DNA of 64,000 nt from Mesorhizobium sangaii. Its GTDB lineage: Bacteria > Pseudomonadota > Alphaproteobacteria > Rhizobiales > Rhizobiaceae. The DNA lies in contig NZ_JACHEF010000001.1 in the NCBI RefSeq assembly GCF_014207355.1, positions 558,001 to 622,000 of the forward strand. Reading direction: 5' to 3'. Positions 1-7,629 of this stretch are shown here, piece after piece (position 1 is the first letter of the stretch; each line of letters opens with the position of its first letter). The translations under genes and the position numbers were made by a program. The notes under the pieces are model-generated. The model made no database searches. It had not been told where the DNA came from and saw nothing but the letters and a program-made list of their open reading frames with translations.

Positions 1-233
1 GCAAGGCAGCCGCCGATGAAAGGGCCAAGCTTGCCAAGCTCGAGGGTGCTGCCTTCGACAAGGCCTATGTCGACAACGAGGTCGCCTACCACAAGCAGGT
101 CAACGGCGCTCTCGAAACGCTGCTCATCCCGTCGGCCAGCAATGCCGAGCTGAAGAGCCTGCTGGAGACCGGTCTGAAGATCTTCCAGGGCCATGAGCAG
201 CATGCCGAACATGTCGCCGGCATGCTGAAGTAA
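1..233 (+). CDS. DUF4142-type protein, C-terminal part (5' end outside window)
   Basis: Only the last 76 codons are in the window, read in the third forward frame to a TAA stop at 231-233. The visible part is helical and charged, with a YVDNEV segment followed by YHKQV, and ends in a helix with several His residues (FQGHEQHAEHVAGML). This pattern fits the C-terminal half of DUF4142 proteins, which are exported four-helix proteins related to ferritin-like folds. The cupredoxin gene starts 11 bases downstream on the same strand, so the two are probably cotranscribed and both periplasmic. The N-terminal signal sequence cannot be checked here. Confidence 0.7.
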   Translation, partial: KAAADERAKLAKLEGAAFDKAYVDNEVAYHKQVNGALETLLIPSASNAELKSLLETGLKIFQGHEQHAEHVAGMLK

Positions 234-244
234 GGACAGCCAGC

Positions 245-553
245 ATGTCGAAACGCCATCTGTGGATCGCGCTGACGCTGGCAATCGGCATCGTTCCGGC
301 GCAGGCTGAAACCATCCAGGTCACCATCGACAAACTGGTGTTCTCGCCAGCCAGTGTCGAGGCCAAGGCCGGTGACACGATCGAGTGGGTGAACAAGGAC
401 GTGTTCGCCCACACGGCCACCGTCAAGGGCGGCTGGGAGGTGATGATCCCGCCGAAAAAGTCCGCGAGCCTCACCCTGCAGAAGGCAGAGACGGTCGATT
501 ATTTCTGCCGTTTCCACCCCAACATGAAAGGCCGTTTGGTGGTGGCGCCCTGA
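245..553 (+). CDS. Small periplasmic cupredoxin (type 1 copper protein)
   Basis: A 102-residue protein with a signal peptide (residues 1-21, ending in AQA) and one cupredoxin domain. Type 1 copper ligands are visible: His in the FAHTAT segment, then Cys, His and Met in the C-terminal FCRFHPNM segment. The order H...C-x2-H-x2-M is that of amicyanin/pseudoazurin-like proteins. It probably acts as a small electron carrier or copper-binding protein in the periplasm. It follows the DUF4142 gene closely. Its 3' end overlaps the convergent enoyl-CoA hydratase gene by about 55 bases. Confidence 0.85.
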   Translation: MSKRHLWIALTLAIGIVPAQAETIQVTIDKLVFSPASVEAKAGDTIEWVNKDVFAHTATVKGGWEVMIPPKKSASLTLQKAETVDYFCRFHPNMKGRLVVAP

Positions 554-1395
554 TCCAGCGCCAACGAGGCCCGCCTGGCCTCGTCAGGCCGCGCGATATG
601 CGTCCATGAGCCGTCATGGCGCGGCGCGCGGCGCGTCAGCCAGGCATCCAGCCCTTCGCGCAGGTCGGCGGTCGGAGCCATGCGGGCAAACTGCTCGGCT
701 TCGACCAGCAGGCCTTCCGCGATACTCTGGTTTAGGCCGCGCGCCACCGCTGTGAGGATGCCCGCGATCGCCAGATCGGAGTGCCGCAGGATACGCTTGG
801 CGAGGCCAATTGCGGCCGGCATCAAATCGCCATGCGGCACCACCTGGTTGACGAGGCCAAGTTCGAGGGCGCGCTGCGGCGGAAACCAATCGCCGGTCAA
901 AAGCAGTTCGAGCGCCCGCTTGCGCCCGGCAAGCCTGGGCAGGCGCTGCGTTCCGCCAAAGGTCGGCGGCATCGCAAGATTGATTTCCGGCTTGGCGAAC
1001 AGGGCGCGTTCGCTGGCGATGGCCAGCGGCACGGCCTCGGTGATTTCGCAGCCGCCACCAAAGGCAATGCCATTGACGGCGGCGATGACGGGTTTGCGGA
1101 ATGCTTCCAGCCTTGCGGTCAGCCGCTGCCCGCGCATGACAAAGTCACGCATCGCGACGTCGACGCCAAGCGCCACACTGGCCGAGAATTCGTGGATATC
1201 GCCACCCGCCGAAAACGCCCGCTCCCCTGCTCCGGTAAGAATGACCGCCCGAACGCCGGCATCGACTTCGATGTCGTCGAGGACCGCGAGCAGGCGGTCG
1301 ATCAAGGCATAGTTCAACGCGTTGAGTTTCTCCGGCCGGTTGAGGGTGAGGATGGCAATCCCATCCCGGGTTTCGTTATGGACAAGATCGGTCAT
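499..1395 (-). CDS. Enoyl-CoA hydratase/isomerase family protein
   Basis: A 298-residue crotonase-fold protein. It starts with a short strand and LNRPEKLNALN, which is the usual N-terminus of the family. The oxyanion-hole region FSAGGDIHEF and the segment AFGGGCEITEA carry the CoA-binding and catalytic features, and a Glu lies in the FAKPEINLAMPP segment. The likely reaction is hydration or isomerisation of an acyl-CoA double bond in fatty-acid or aromatic-acid breakdown. It is divergent from a TetR regulator with an operator-like palindrome between them, which suggests it is the regulator's target. Substrate is unknown. Length is slightly above the usual 255-270, from extra residues at the C-terminus. 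Confidence 0.9.
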   Translation of the reverse strand: MTDLVHNETRDGIAILTLNRPEKLNALNYALIDRLLAVLDDIEVDAGVRAVILTGAGERAFSAGGDIHEFSASVALGVDVAMRDFVMRGQRLTARLEAFRKPVIAAVNGIAFGGGCEITEAVPLAIASERALFAKPEINLAMPPTFGGTQRLPRLAGRKRALELLLTGDWFPPQRALELGLVNQVVPHGDLMPAAIGLAKRILRHSDLAIAGILTAVARGLNQSIAEGLLVEAEQFARMAPTADLREGLDAWLTRRAPRHDGSWTHIARPDEARRASLALDQGATTKRPFMLGWKRQK

Positions 1396-1451
1396 TTGGC
1401 TTCCTTCCCCAGTATGCTCATGGGCTGGAAGGTTACGCCCTTTGCCGCTTG

Positions 1452-1475
1452 TGTATATTCACTAGTCGGTATACA
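1452..1475. promoter_or_regulatory. Palindromic TetR-type operator candidate
   Basis: A 24-bp imperfect palindrome in the 87-bp gap between the divergent enoyl-CoA hydratase and TetR genes. The outer arms TGTATA and TATACA are perfect, and the central ACTAGT is itself a palindrome with exactly the same centre. In total 18 of 24 positions are symmetric. Its place immediately in front of the TetR start codon suggests autoregulation and control of the hydratase. Confidence 0.7.
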
Positions 1476-1482
1476 TAGGCTG

Positions 1483-2070
1483 ATGCCTGAAGCGCAAAGT
1501 CCTACCCGCAAACGTATTGTCGATGCCGCGACAAGACTGTTTTACGCTGAAGGCATTGGCAGGGTCAGTGTCGATGCCGTTGCCGAGGAAGCCGGGCTCA
1601 CCAAGCGGACGCTCTATTACCACTTCAAGAGCAAGGACGACCTGATCGCCGCCTATCTCGATGGCCGCGACCAACCCAATCTGAAGCGGATGGCCGGTTG
1701 GTTCGATGCCGCCGAAGGCGGAGTGGATCGCAAGGTCGAGGCGATCTTCACCAATCTGGCAAAGGCCGCTCACCATCCCAAATGGAAAGGATGCGGCTTC
1801 CTGCGCACGGCCGCGGAACTCGCCTCGATGCCAGGACATCCGGCGATCAAGGTCGGGTCGCGACACAAGTCAAATTTTGAAACATGGCTGGCTGGCGAGT
1901 TGTCCGACTGCGGCGTCGAGGAGCCGCAAGCGCTGGCACGCGAGATCGTGCTGCTGATAGACGGCTCCTTTTCGATCATGCTGATCCACCGCAACCCCGA
2001 TTACGTCGAGGCAGCCGGCCGCGCCGCGGCGACGCTTGTCCGGGCCCGAATTGCAGGCGACCAGGTCTAA
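1483..2070 (+). CDS. TetR/AcrR family transcriptional regulator
   Basis: A 195-residue regulator. The N-terminal helix-turn-helix (about residues 10-55) shows the family pattern: IVDAATRLFYAEG, then VSVDAVAEEAGLTKRTLYYHFKSKDDL. The rest is a helical ligand-binding domain with no close motif. ATG at 1483 was chosen because the HTH begins ten residues later; an open frame continues upstream but has no family similarity. The gene is divergent from the enoyl-CoA hydratase and has a palindrome directly upstream (1452-1475). The neighbour suggests an acyl-CoA or other lipophilic ligand, which is inference. Confidence 0.92.
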   Translation: MPEAQSPTRKRIVDAATRLFYAEGIGRVSVDAVAEEAGLTKRTLYYHFKSKDDLIAAYLDGRDQPNLKRMAGWFDAAEGGVDRKVEAIFTNLAKAAHHPKWKGCGFLRTAAELASMPGHPAIKVGSRHKSNFETWLAGELSDCGVEEPQALAREIVLLIDGSFSIMLIHRNPDYVEAAGRAAATLVRARIAGDQV

Positions 2071-2117
2071 AGCGCGTCGCGCTTGGACGGATTCAGGCAA
2101 CACGCTTCAGGTCTTTT

Positions 2118-2166
2118 CATGCATGTCGCCCTCCCAAAACCGAGGCCACTTTTGGGCGTCCTGCAT
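2118..2166. repeat. Palindromic intergenic element, single copy
   Basis: A hairpin-forming element of the same family as the tandem copies at 40595-40756. It has the core CCCAAAA, ten bases, TTTTGGG, and an outer ATGTCG arm that is imperfect on the right. It touches the stop codon of the permease gene on the minus strand, so in that transcript it would form a 3' stem-loop. Confidence 0.85.
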
Positions 2167-3392
2167 TAGAATCCAAACGCCAGCCATGCCGTGCCGACCA
2201 CCAGCGTTATCAACGTCAGCGGCAAGCCGACCTTGAAGAAGGCGCCGAACGACAGCTGCGTGCCGGCGGTCCTTGCCTGCTCGGCGACAATCAGGTTGGC
2301 GACCGAGCCGAGCAGCGTGAAATTGCCGGCCAGCGTCGAGCTCATGGCCACCACCAGCCAGGCACGTTCGGGGTTTTCGAGGCCGGGTATGAAGGGCCGC
2401 AGCGCCAGCACGGCCGGGACATTGCTCATGATGTTGGAGAGTACCGCGGTGAAGCCGGACAGGCGCCAGACATCGTCCAGCCCAAGGTTCTTTGCCGAGG
2501 CGATCATGTCTGGCGTCAGCAGCGTCTTTTCCGCGCCGGCAACGACCACGAACAGACCGGCGAACATGAACAGCAGCGGCCCGTCGATCTCGCTGTAGAT
2601 GCGTTCCGGTTTGATGGCACGGGTGAGCAAGAGGATGGCACCGCCGATGAGTGCCGCCTTGGCGACGGGCACGCCGGCGAAGAAGGCGATGGCCAATCCG
2701 ATGCAGACCACGACCGCCTTCAGCACCTGTCCCTTGTGCACGCGGCCACGCGAGACTTCTGGGGTCAATTGGGCCGTGCGGGCGAATTCTGCCCGGTAGA
2801 CGATGCGGATGATGACAATGACCGCGACCAGGCCAAACAGAGCGACCGGAGCAAGGGCTGCCGAAAAGGCAGGATAGGAAATGCCCGACAGCGCGCCGAT
2901 CACCATGTTTTGCGGATTGCCGGTGATGGTGGCGACGCTGCCGCAATTCGACGCGGTGGCGGTGGCGATCAGATAGGGGATGGGGTTTCGCTTGATGACG
3001 CGGGTGACGTGGACGACGATCGGCGCCATGACGAGGCAGATGGCATCGTTGACCAGGAAGGCAGACAGCACGCCGGTCAGCAGCGTCACCATGACCAGGA
3101 GCATGAAAGGCGCGTGCGCATGCTCGATGGCGACGGCGCCAAGACCGCGAAAGGCACCGGACACCTTCAGATGCGCTACCACGATCATCATGCCGAGCAG
3201 CAGCGTGATGGTGTCGAAATTGATCGCGCGGTAGGCATCCTCCATGCTGACCGCGCCGACGGCGATCATCGCGGCCCCGCCGAGCAGCGCGATCCCTGCC
3301 CGGTCGAGGCGCAGGCCCGGGACACGGCCAATGGCGACACCGGCGTAAGTCAGGATCAGGATCAGCAGTGCCGCCGCGCCCATCAATATCAT
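2166..3392 (-). CDS. SLC13/ArsB/NhaD-superfamily anion permease
   Basis: A 408-residue integral membrane protein with about eleven hydrophobic segments and little else. It has the two-repeat pattern of the ArsB/NhaD and DASS permeases: an internal FLVNDAICLVMAPIV segment and an ATASNCGSVATITGNPQN segment in the first half, and NIMSNVPAVL with SSTLAGNFTLLGSVANLIV in the second. These SNxxxxTxxGNPQN-like hairpins form the substrate site in the family. The substrate could be an organic anion, sulfate or arsenite; nothing nearby decides. It is a single gene with its 3' end in a palindromic repeat. Confidence 0.85.
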   Translation of the reverse strand: MILMGAAALLILILTYAGVAIGRVPGLRLDRAGIALLGGAAMIAVGAVSMEDAYRAINFDTITLLLGMMIVVAHLKVSGAFRGLGAVAIEHAHAPFMLLVMVTLLTGVLSAFLVNDAICLVMAPIVVHVTRVIKRNPIPYLIATATASNCGSVATITGNPQNMVIGALSGISYPAFSAALAPVALFGLVAVIVIIRIVYRAEFARTAQLTPEVSRGRVHKGQVLKAVVVCIGLAIAFFAGVPVAKAALIGGAILLLTRAIKPERIYSEIDGPLLFMFAGLFVVVAGAEKTLLTPDMIASAKNLGLDDVWRLSGFTAVLSNIMSNVPAVLALRPFIPGLENPERAWLVVAMSSTLAGNFTLLGSVANLIVAEQARTAGTQLSFGAFFKVGLPLTLITLVVGTAWLAFGF

Positions 3393-3484
3393 CGGTAAAA
3401 AGTCCTGCTCAGTCTGTGGCGCGCCGCTGCCCAGCTTTAGCGTGATGCCGAGGGTGTCCGCAAAGCCCGGGGGACGATGTGCCG

Positions 3485-4498
3485 CTAATGCAGATAGAAA
3501 TCCAGCCGCCGTCGAAGTGCCTGCGAAGAAAACAGCTGCTCAACTGTCCGCCGCGCCTCGCGACCCACTGTCGCCCGCAGCTCCGGATCGGCTTTGAGGT
3601 CGGTCAGGATCTGCCGCGCTTGTTGCGTCGTCTCGAACAGAAAGCCATTTTGGCCATGCCTGATATGGTCGGCATAGCCACCATGCGAATGGCAGACCAC
3701 AGGCAAACCACAGGACATCGCTTCGAACACCACCCGGCCGAACGTTTCCACATGCGAGCCGGTACGGTAGTAGAACACGTCGAGCGTCTGCAGGAACTCT
3801 TCGGCCGCAAACCGGCCTTGCGGAAGCAGTTCGAGTTGCGGATGCGGTTTGAGCTTGTCCTTGAGCAGCATCCCGCCCTGGATCCGCAGCGCGACGCCGC
3901 CCGCCAGCAATCCTTCGTAGAGCGGCACATCGTCCGCATGATGTTTGTCAGGGGTGTCGCGGCTCAATCGTCCCAGCGTGAACGGACGACCGGGCTTGGC
4001 CGGTTTTGGTGAAAAACGTTCGATATCGATCGGCGACGGATGCACGACGCCATCGACCCGCAGCATGCGTTTTTGAAAATCGGAAATCAGCACCAGTTCG
4101 GCGTCGGGCCAGTTGAGCATACGGGGCATGCGCGTCGTCAGCGCGATGACTTTCGGGTGAAAGGTATTGAAGACATAGATCAGCCGGCGCGGCCGCGGAA
4201 TCAGGTAGGGCCATATTTTGTTGCGCCAATGCGTGCCGAGGAAGACGTAGGTACCGCCGTCCGGCACATTCGACTTTGGCAGCGAGATGCGGCGAATCGG
4301 AAATTGCCGCATCAGGTCGCCGGACACCCTGGAGGACGTTGCCCACAGACGCACCTCGGAGTCAGCGCTCAACAGCCGGTACAGTTCCAGGGTTTCGAGG
4401 TCACTGCCGCCAAAGGGGTTCTTAAAACCATTGAACAGATGAATCATAGTTGCCGCGCTGATCTTGCCTGAACCGTCCCGCCATTCGTTCGCCGGCAT
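3485..4498 (-). CDS. Glycosyltransferase family 4-like protein
   Basis: A 337-residue GT-B glycosyltransferase. The C-terminal half has the nucleotide-sugar site of GT4 enzymes: ETFGRVVFEAMSCGLPVVCHSHGGYADHI, with the E-x7-E motif (first Glu in VETFG, second in FEAMSCG), followed by NGFLF. The N-terminal domain contains HLFNGFKNPFGGSDLETLEL, the usual acceptor-side loop. An internal ATG at 4447 (MIHLF) is an alternative start that fits the family better; neither start has a strong ribosome site. No other polysaccharide genes adjoin it, so the acceptor is unknown. Probably cytoplasmic or membrane associated. Confidence 0.85.
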   Translation of the reverse strand: MPANEWRDGSGKISAATMIHLFNGFKNPFGGSDLETLELYRLLSADSEVRLWATSSRVSGDLMRQFPIRRISLPKSNVPDGGTYVFLGTHWRNKIWPYLIPRPRRLIYVFNTFHPKVIALTTRMPRMLNWPDAELVLISDFQKRMLRVDGVVHPSPIDIERFSPKPAKPGRPFTLGRLSRDTPDKHHADDVPLYEGLLAGGVALRIQGGMLLKDKLKPHPQLELLPQGRFAAEEFLQTLDVFYYRTGSHVETFGRVVFEAMSCGLPVVCHSHGGYADHIRHGQNGFLFETTQQARQILTDLKADPELRATVGREARRTVEQLFSSQALRRRLDFYLH

Positions 4499-4691
4499 TG
4501 AGAAAGGCCGTGACTGGACCCCCGGTCCGGACGCTTGGTGAACTCAGGAAAGCAGTAACGTTTTTTAGCGCGATGTCAGCAAAGCGAAAGCACTGTCAGC
4601 GCGACAGTTTACTCAAATCAGGGTGCTGTGCCCGAGGTTTCGTGCCCAACCGTGACAGGAACGCGACGGTTCTAGTTTGCGACGACCATTG

Positions 4692-5474
4692 TCAATGCAC
4701 GATGGCGCTGCTGGGCACCAGAGAGGCCCCTGTCGGATCAAAGCTGACTTGATCGCGTCCGTTCGATTTGGCCGCGTAAAGCCGCCTGTCGGCCGCCACG
4801 AAAATCTCTTCGAAAGTGGTCGGCCCGGAAAAGCTTGTGCCGCCAATGCTGACGGACAATGGGCATGGCCGCCCGCCCGGAGAGAAGTCCATCTCACGGA
4901 TGCGCCGGCGAATGCTTTCGGCAACCACCCATGAATGCGAGGGATCGACGCCGGGCAGGAACACGCCGAACTCTTCGCCGCCGATACGGCCAACGATGTC
5001 GCCGCCGCGCAGTTGCCCTTTAATCGCCTGCGCGATCAGCTTGAGCGCCTGATCTCCGCAGTCATGTCCGTGCCGGTCGTTGATCGACTTGAAATGGTCG
5101 GCGTCGATGATCAGCAGTGCCCCCGAATGAACCTGCTCCTGTTTGCGGGTCTGCTCGAGATAGGCTTCGACCAGCATCGAGAAGGCGCCGCGGTTCAGCA
5201 CTGCCGTCAGGCTGTCGGTCGCGGCAACGATGCTGAGATCGCGCTGGGCGATGGCCAGCTGGCGGATCTTCCACATCAGGAAAAACAGAAATGAGCCGCC
5301 GAGCACCAAAGGCAACATCAGATCAGTTAGTTGCGCCCGCCAAAGTGCCTCAGGTGAAAGATAGGGGAAATTGAAGGAATCGACGAAGAACGCCACGGCG
5401 ATGAAGAATGCAGTGCCGGCTGCCGTGACAGCGATCACCCTGCCCCAGCTCGTCGGCGACAGATCGATCCTCAT
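4692..5474 (-). CDS. Membrane-bound diguanylate cyclase (GGDEF domain)
   Basis: A 260-residue protein with two N-terminal membrane helices (about residues 12-32 and 50-68) and one GGDEF domain. The active-site loop reads GGEEF, and an RGGD sequence lies five residues before it, which is a product-inhibition I-site. The domain also has DADHFKSIND and the C-terminal RLYAAKSNGRD. It should make c-di-GMP from two GTP at the inner membrane. There is no obvious sensory domain, so the membrane segment may sense the signal. A c-di-GMP source is of interest in view of the polysaccharide locus at 53-61 kb, but no link is shown. Confidence 0.92.
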   Translation of the reverse strand: MRIDLSPTSWGRVIAVTAAGTAFFIAVAFFVDSFNFPYLSPEALWRAQLTDLMLPLVLGGSFLFFLMWKIRQLAIAQRDLSIVAATDSLTAVLNRGAFSMLVEAYLEQTRKQEQVHSGALLIIDADHFKSINDRHGHDCGDQALKLIAQAIKGQLRGGDIVGRIGGEEFGVFLPGVDPSHSWVVAESIRRRIREMDFSPGGRPCPLSVSIGGTSFSGPTTFEEIFVAADRRLYAAKSNGRDQVSFDPTGASLVPSSAIVH

Positions 5475-5658
5475 CGCGTTCCACTCCGTTAGCCGCCACT
5501 ACTATGACGCACCAACACAAACAAATTGATAAGACTTTCCTTCCAATTCGATATCGGCAGACACGACAACGCAACGGCCACCGACGGCAGCCGTGCTCGC
5601 TCCCGCGGTGAAAACCGTCGCGTTGCTGGACTTCGGGTTGATCCAGGAATCCTGAATG

Positions 5659-5883
5659 TCAGCGGTTGGGCGCGGGTCCACCCAGCGCCTCGGCAACGAA
5701 CGATGCCGCGATCAAGTCGTCGGCATCCAGTCGTAGGGAGCCGTCGCCTGCCCCCATGATGGCGGCGACCTTGTGAAACGTTTTCATCTCATGGTCGGAA
5801 ATTTCGGCATCCTGCATTCTGGCCTTGAGTTCAGCGATACGCCGCCCCAACGCAGGGGACGTTCCAATTTCACGTTTCGACAT
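5659..5883 (-). CDS. Small conserved-looking hypothetical protein
   Basis: A 74-residue soluble protein starting MSKREIGTSPALGRRIAEL. The ATG at 5883 has a strong GGAGGAG ribosome site eleven bases upstream, which decides this start over a longer reading. The first half is a predicted helix of alternating charge, and the second half has a GDGSLRLDADDLIAASFVAEAL segment that resembles a helical hairpin. I do not recognise the family. It stands alone between the cyclase and tRNA-Arg, and its 3' end is about 180 bases from the cyclase start. Confidence 0.55.
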   Translation of the reverse strand: MSKREIGTSPALGRRIAELKARMQDAEISDHEMKTFHKVAAIMGAGDGSLRLDADDLIAASFVAEALGGPAPNR

Positions 5884-6156
5884 AACCTGGCTTCTCCTCC
5901 CCCAACCCGCGCTTCTTTTACCCCACCCCATTCGTGGGCCCGCACATTGCCTTTTTTATGAGACACCGCGAATACAAGGCCCCGAACGCGTGGTGGGCGC
6001 TAAGGTTCCAACCCCGCAATATCACGAAATAATTCCGGATCGCTGCGCAGAGCCCAGGCTCAACTCCCTGTTGCACAAGGTGGTGGCGCTGGCAGTCGCG
6101 AGATGGCAGATCCAGCGGCCCTGAGCAGGCTACCCGGTACAAACTTTTGAAATTAT

Positions 6157-6233
6157 TGGCGATCCCGACAGGATTCGAACCTGTGACCATCGGCTTAGAA
6201 GGCCGGTGCTCTATCCAGCTGAGCTACGGGACC
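6157..6233 (-). tRNA. tRNA-Arg (anticodon TCT)
   Basis: A 77-nt cloverleaf on the minus strand. The acceptor stem GGTCCCG pairs with CGGGATC (one G-U), the D arm is TAGCTCAGCTGGATAGAGC, the anticodon loop is CTTCTAA, and the T loop is GTTCGAATC. The CCA end is encoded. It reads AGA codons. Confidence 0.95.
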
Positions 6234-6279
6234 GCTGGCCGGCCGCCGGGCCGGCTGAATACTTGACGCTGGCCGCCGG

Positions 6280-6585
6280 TCAATGCGTCCAGGGCGTCCT
6301 GCGGTCATAGCGGAAATTCTCCGCATAGGAAATCTGGCGGCGCTTGGTCTCTTTCGGCTCCTCGACGCGGAAGGCGAACCCTTCCTTTTCGGCGTAGGCC
6401 ACCGCCTCTTCCCTCGTATCGAAGGTGAGCCTGATCTGGCTCCTCATGTCTCCCGACGTGGTGTAGCCCATCAAGGGGTCGATCTTTTTGCGCATCTCGG
6501 GGTCGAATTCCAGCACCCAATGGCCGGTCTTGGCCTTGCCGGACTGCATCGCGGTTTTGGCTGGGCTGAAAATGCGCGCGGACAT
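6280..6585 (-). CDS. NADH dehydrogenase complex I accessory subunit, NDUFS4 (18 kDa) type
   Basis: A 101-residue protein starting MSARIFSPAKTAMQSGKAKT. ATG at 6585 has GAGGTG just upstream; a longer reading would run backwards through tRNA-Pro and can be excluded. The sequence has the family signature of an N-terminal ARIFxPAKTAMQSG, a central WVLEFDPE, and a C-terminal ETKRRQISYAENFRYDRRTPWTH. This is the alphaproteobacterial homologue of the mitochondrial NDUFS4/AQDQ subunit, which helps hold the NADH-oxidising arm of complex I together. It lies between two tRNA genes and is probably monocistronic. Confidence 0.92.
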   Translation of the reverse strand: MSARIFSPAKTAMQSGKAKTGHWVLEFDPEMRKKIDPLMGYTTSGDMRSQIRLTFDTREEAVAYAEKEGFAFRVEEPKETKRRQISYAENFRYDRRTPWTH

Positions 6586-6708
6586 GGCCACCTCGTTATT
6601 GTGCAAGGCAGCATCGCCACCCTGCGTCGTCATTACTGCGCAATGCGCAACACGGCAAGGTTTTTGCACTTGCCATGCAACACCGAAATGAATAGGCAAC
6701 AGACCGTT

Positions 6709-6785
<77 letters not shown>

Positions 6786-6878
6786 TCCCCTTAGACAATG
6801 CAATGTTGGCGCCACTTGCGCGACTGTATGGGCACGTTGCGCCGATTCCGGCTACGGGCCTTGTCCTGCTGAGAAATC

Positions 6879-7583
6879 CTAAATCTCGAACTCGCCCTGC
6901 CCCTCGTCCATGGCGCTGACGGTTTCGGCCGCCAATGCCCGCGTGATCGGTGTCTTGCGCTCGAGCGCTGTGCGGTCCAGCCGTTCCACCACACGCATCG
7001 CGGTCGCCAGCGAGCGCTCGATGCGGCGGACCAGATACTGCACGACATGCGGCTCGACCTCGACCTGGCGGTCGGCGAACAGCTTGGTGATGACGCCGGC
7101 GAGCAGGACGTCGTCGGGCTCATGGATCTCGACCGTCGCCGCCGCCTTCAGCCGCGAGGCCAGATCAGGCAGCGCAACACCCCAGGCCGATGGAAAGCGG
7201 CGCGCCGTCAACAACAGCGTCGAGCCGGCACCACGCACCGCATTGATCAGATGGAACAGGCCTTGCTCGTCCACCGCCCCGGTATCGACATCGTCGATCA
7301 CTGCGGGCCGGGCGCCGAGATTGGCGATGGTGTCACCGATACGCCTGGCGTCGACCGCCACCGCGTTGGCGCGCGCACGCCAGATCGAGGCCAGATGCGT
7401 CTTGCCGGAGCCGGCGGGCCCGGCCAGCACCACCACCGGCGAGGGCCAGTCCGGCCAGCGGTCGACCAAAGCCACCGCTTGCGCATTGGTGCCGGAGACG
7501 ACGAGGTCGTCGCGCGAATAGCCGGTGCCGTGGCCGAGATCGAGCGGCAACTGGCGCGGCGGGTCGGCTTTCTGGTCGCTCAT
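6879..7583 (-). CDS. hdaA: HdaA, DnaA-related regulatory inactivator
   Basis: A 234-residue DnaA-like AAA+ protein without the DNA-binding domain of DnaA. The N-terminal QLPLDL (residues 11-16) is a sliding-clamp binding motif, then Walker A GPAGSGKT (about residues 54-61), a Walker B-like VIDDVD and sensor residues in LLLTARRFPS. In alphaproteobacteria HdaA, with clamp-bound DNA, stimulates ATP hydrolysis by DnaA and so prevents over-initiation. It is followed upstream on the same strand by an AI-2E-type permease and a CDP-alcohol phosphatidyltransferase, a gene order I associate with rhizobia. Confidence 0.92.
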   Translation of the reverse strand: MSDQKADPPRQLPLDLGHGTGYSRDDLVVSGTNAQAVALVDRWPDWPSPVVVLAGPAGSGKTHLASIWRARANAVAVDARRIGDTIANLGARPAVIDDVDTGAVDEQGLFHLINAVRGAGSTLLLTARRFPSAWGVALPDLASRLKAAATVEIHEPDDVLLAGVITKLFADRQVEVEPHVVQYLVRRIERSLATAMRVVERLDRTALERKTPITRALAAETVSAMDEGQGEFEI

Positions 7584-7629
7584 ACGGGCTCAGCCATGGG
7601 CCCGGCAAGGAACCTGGTCACCGGCCGGA

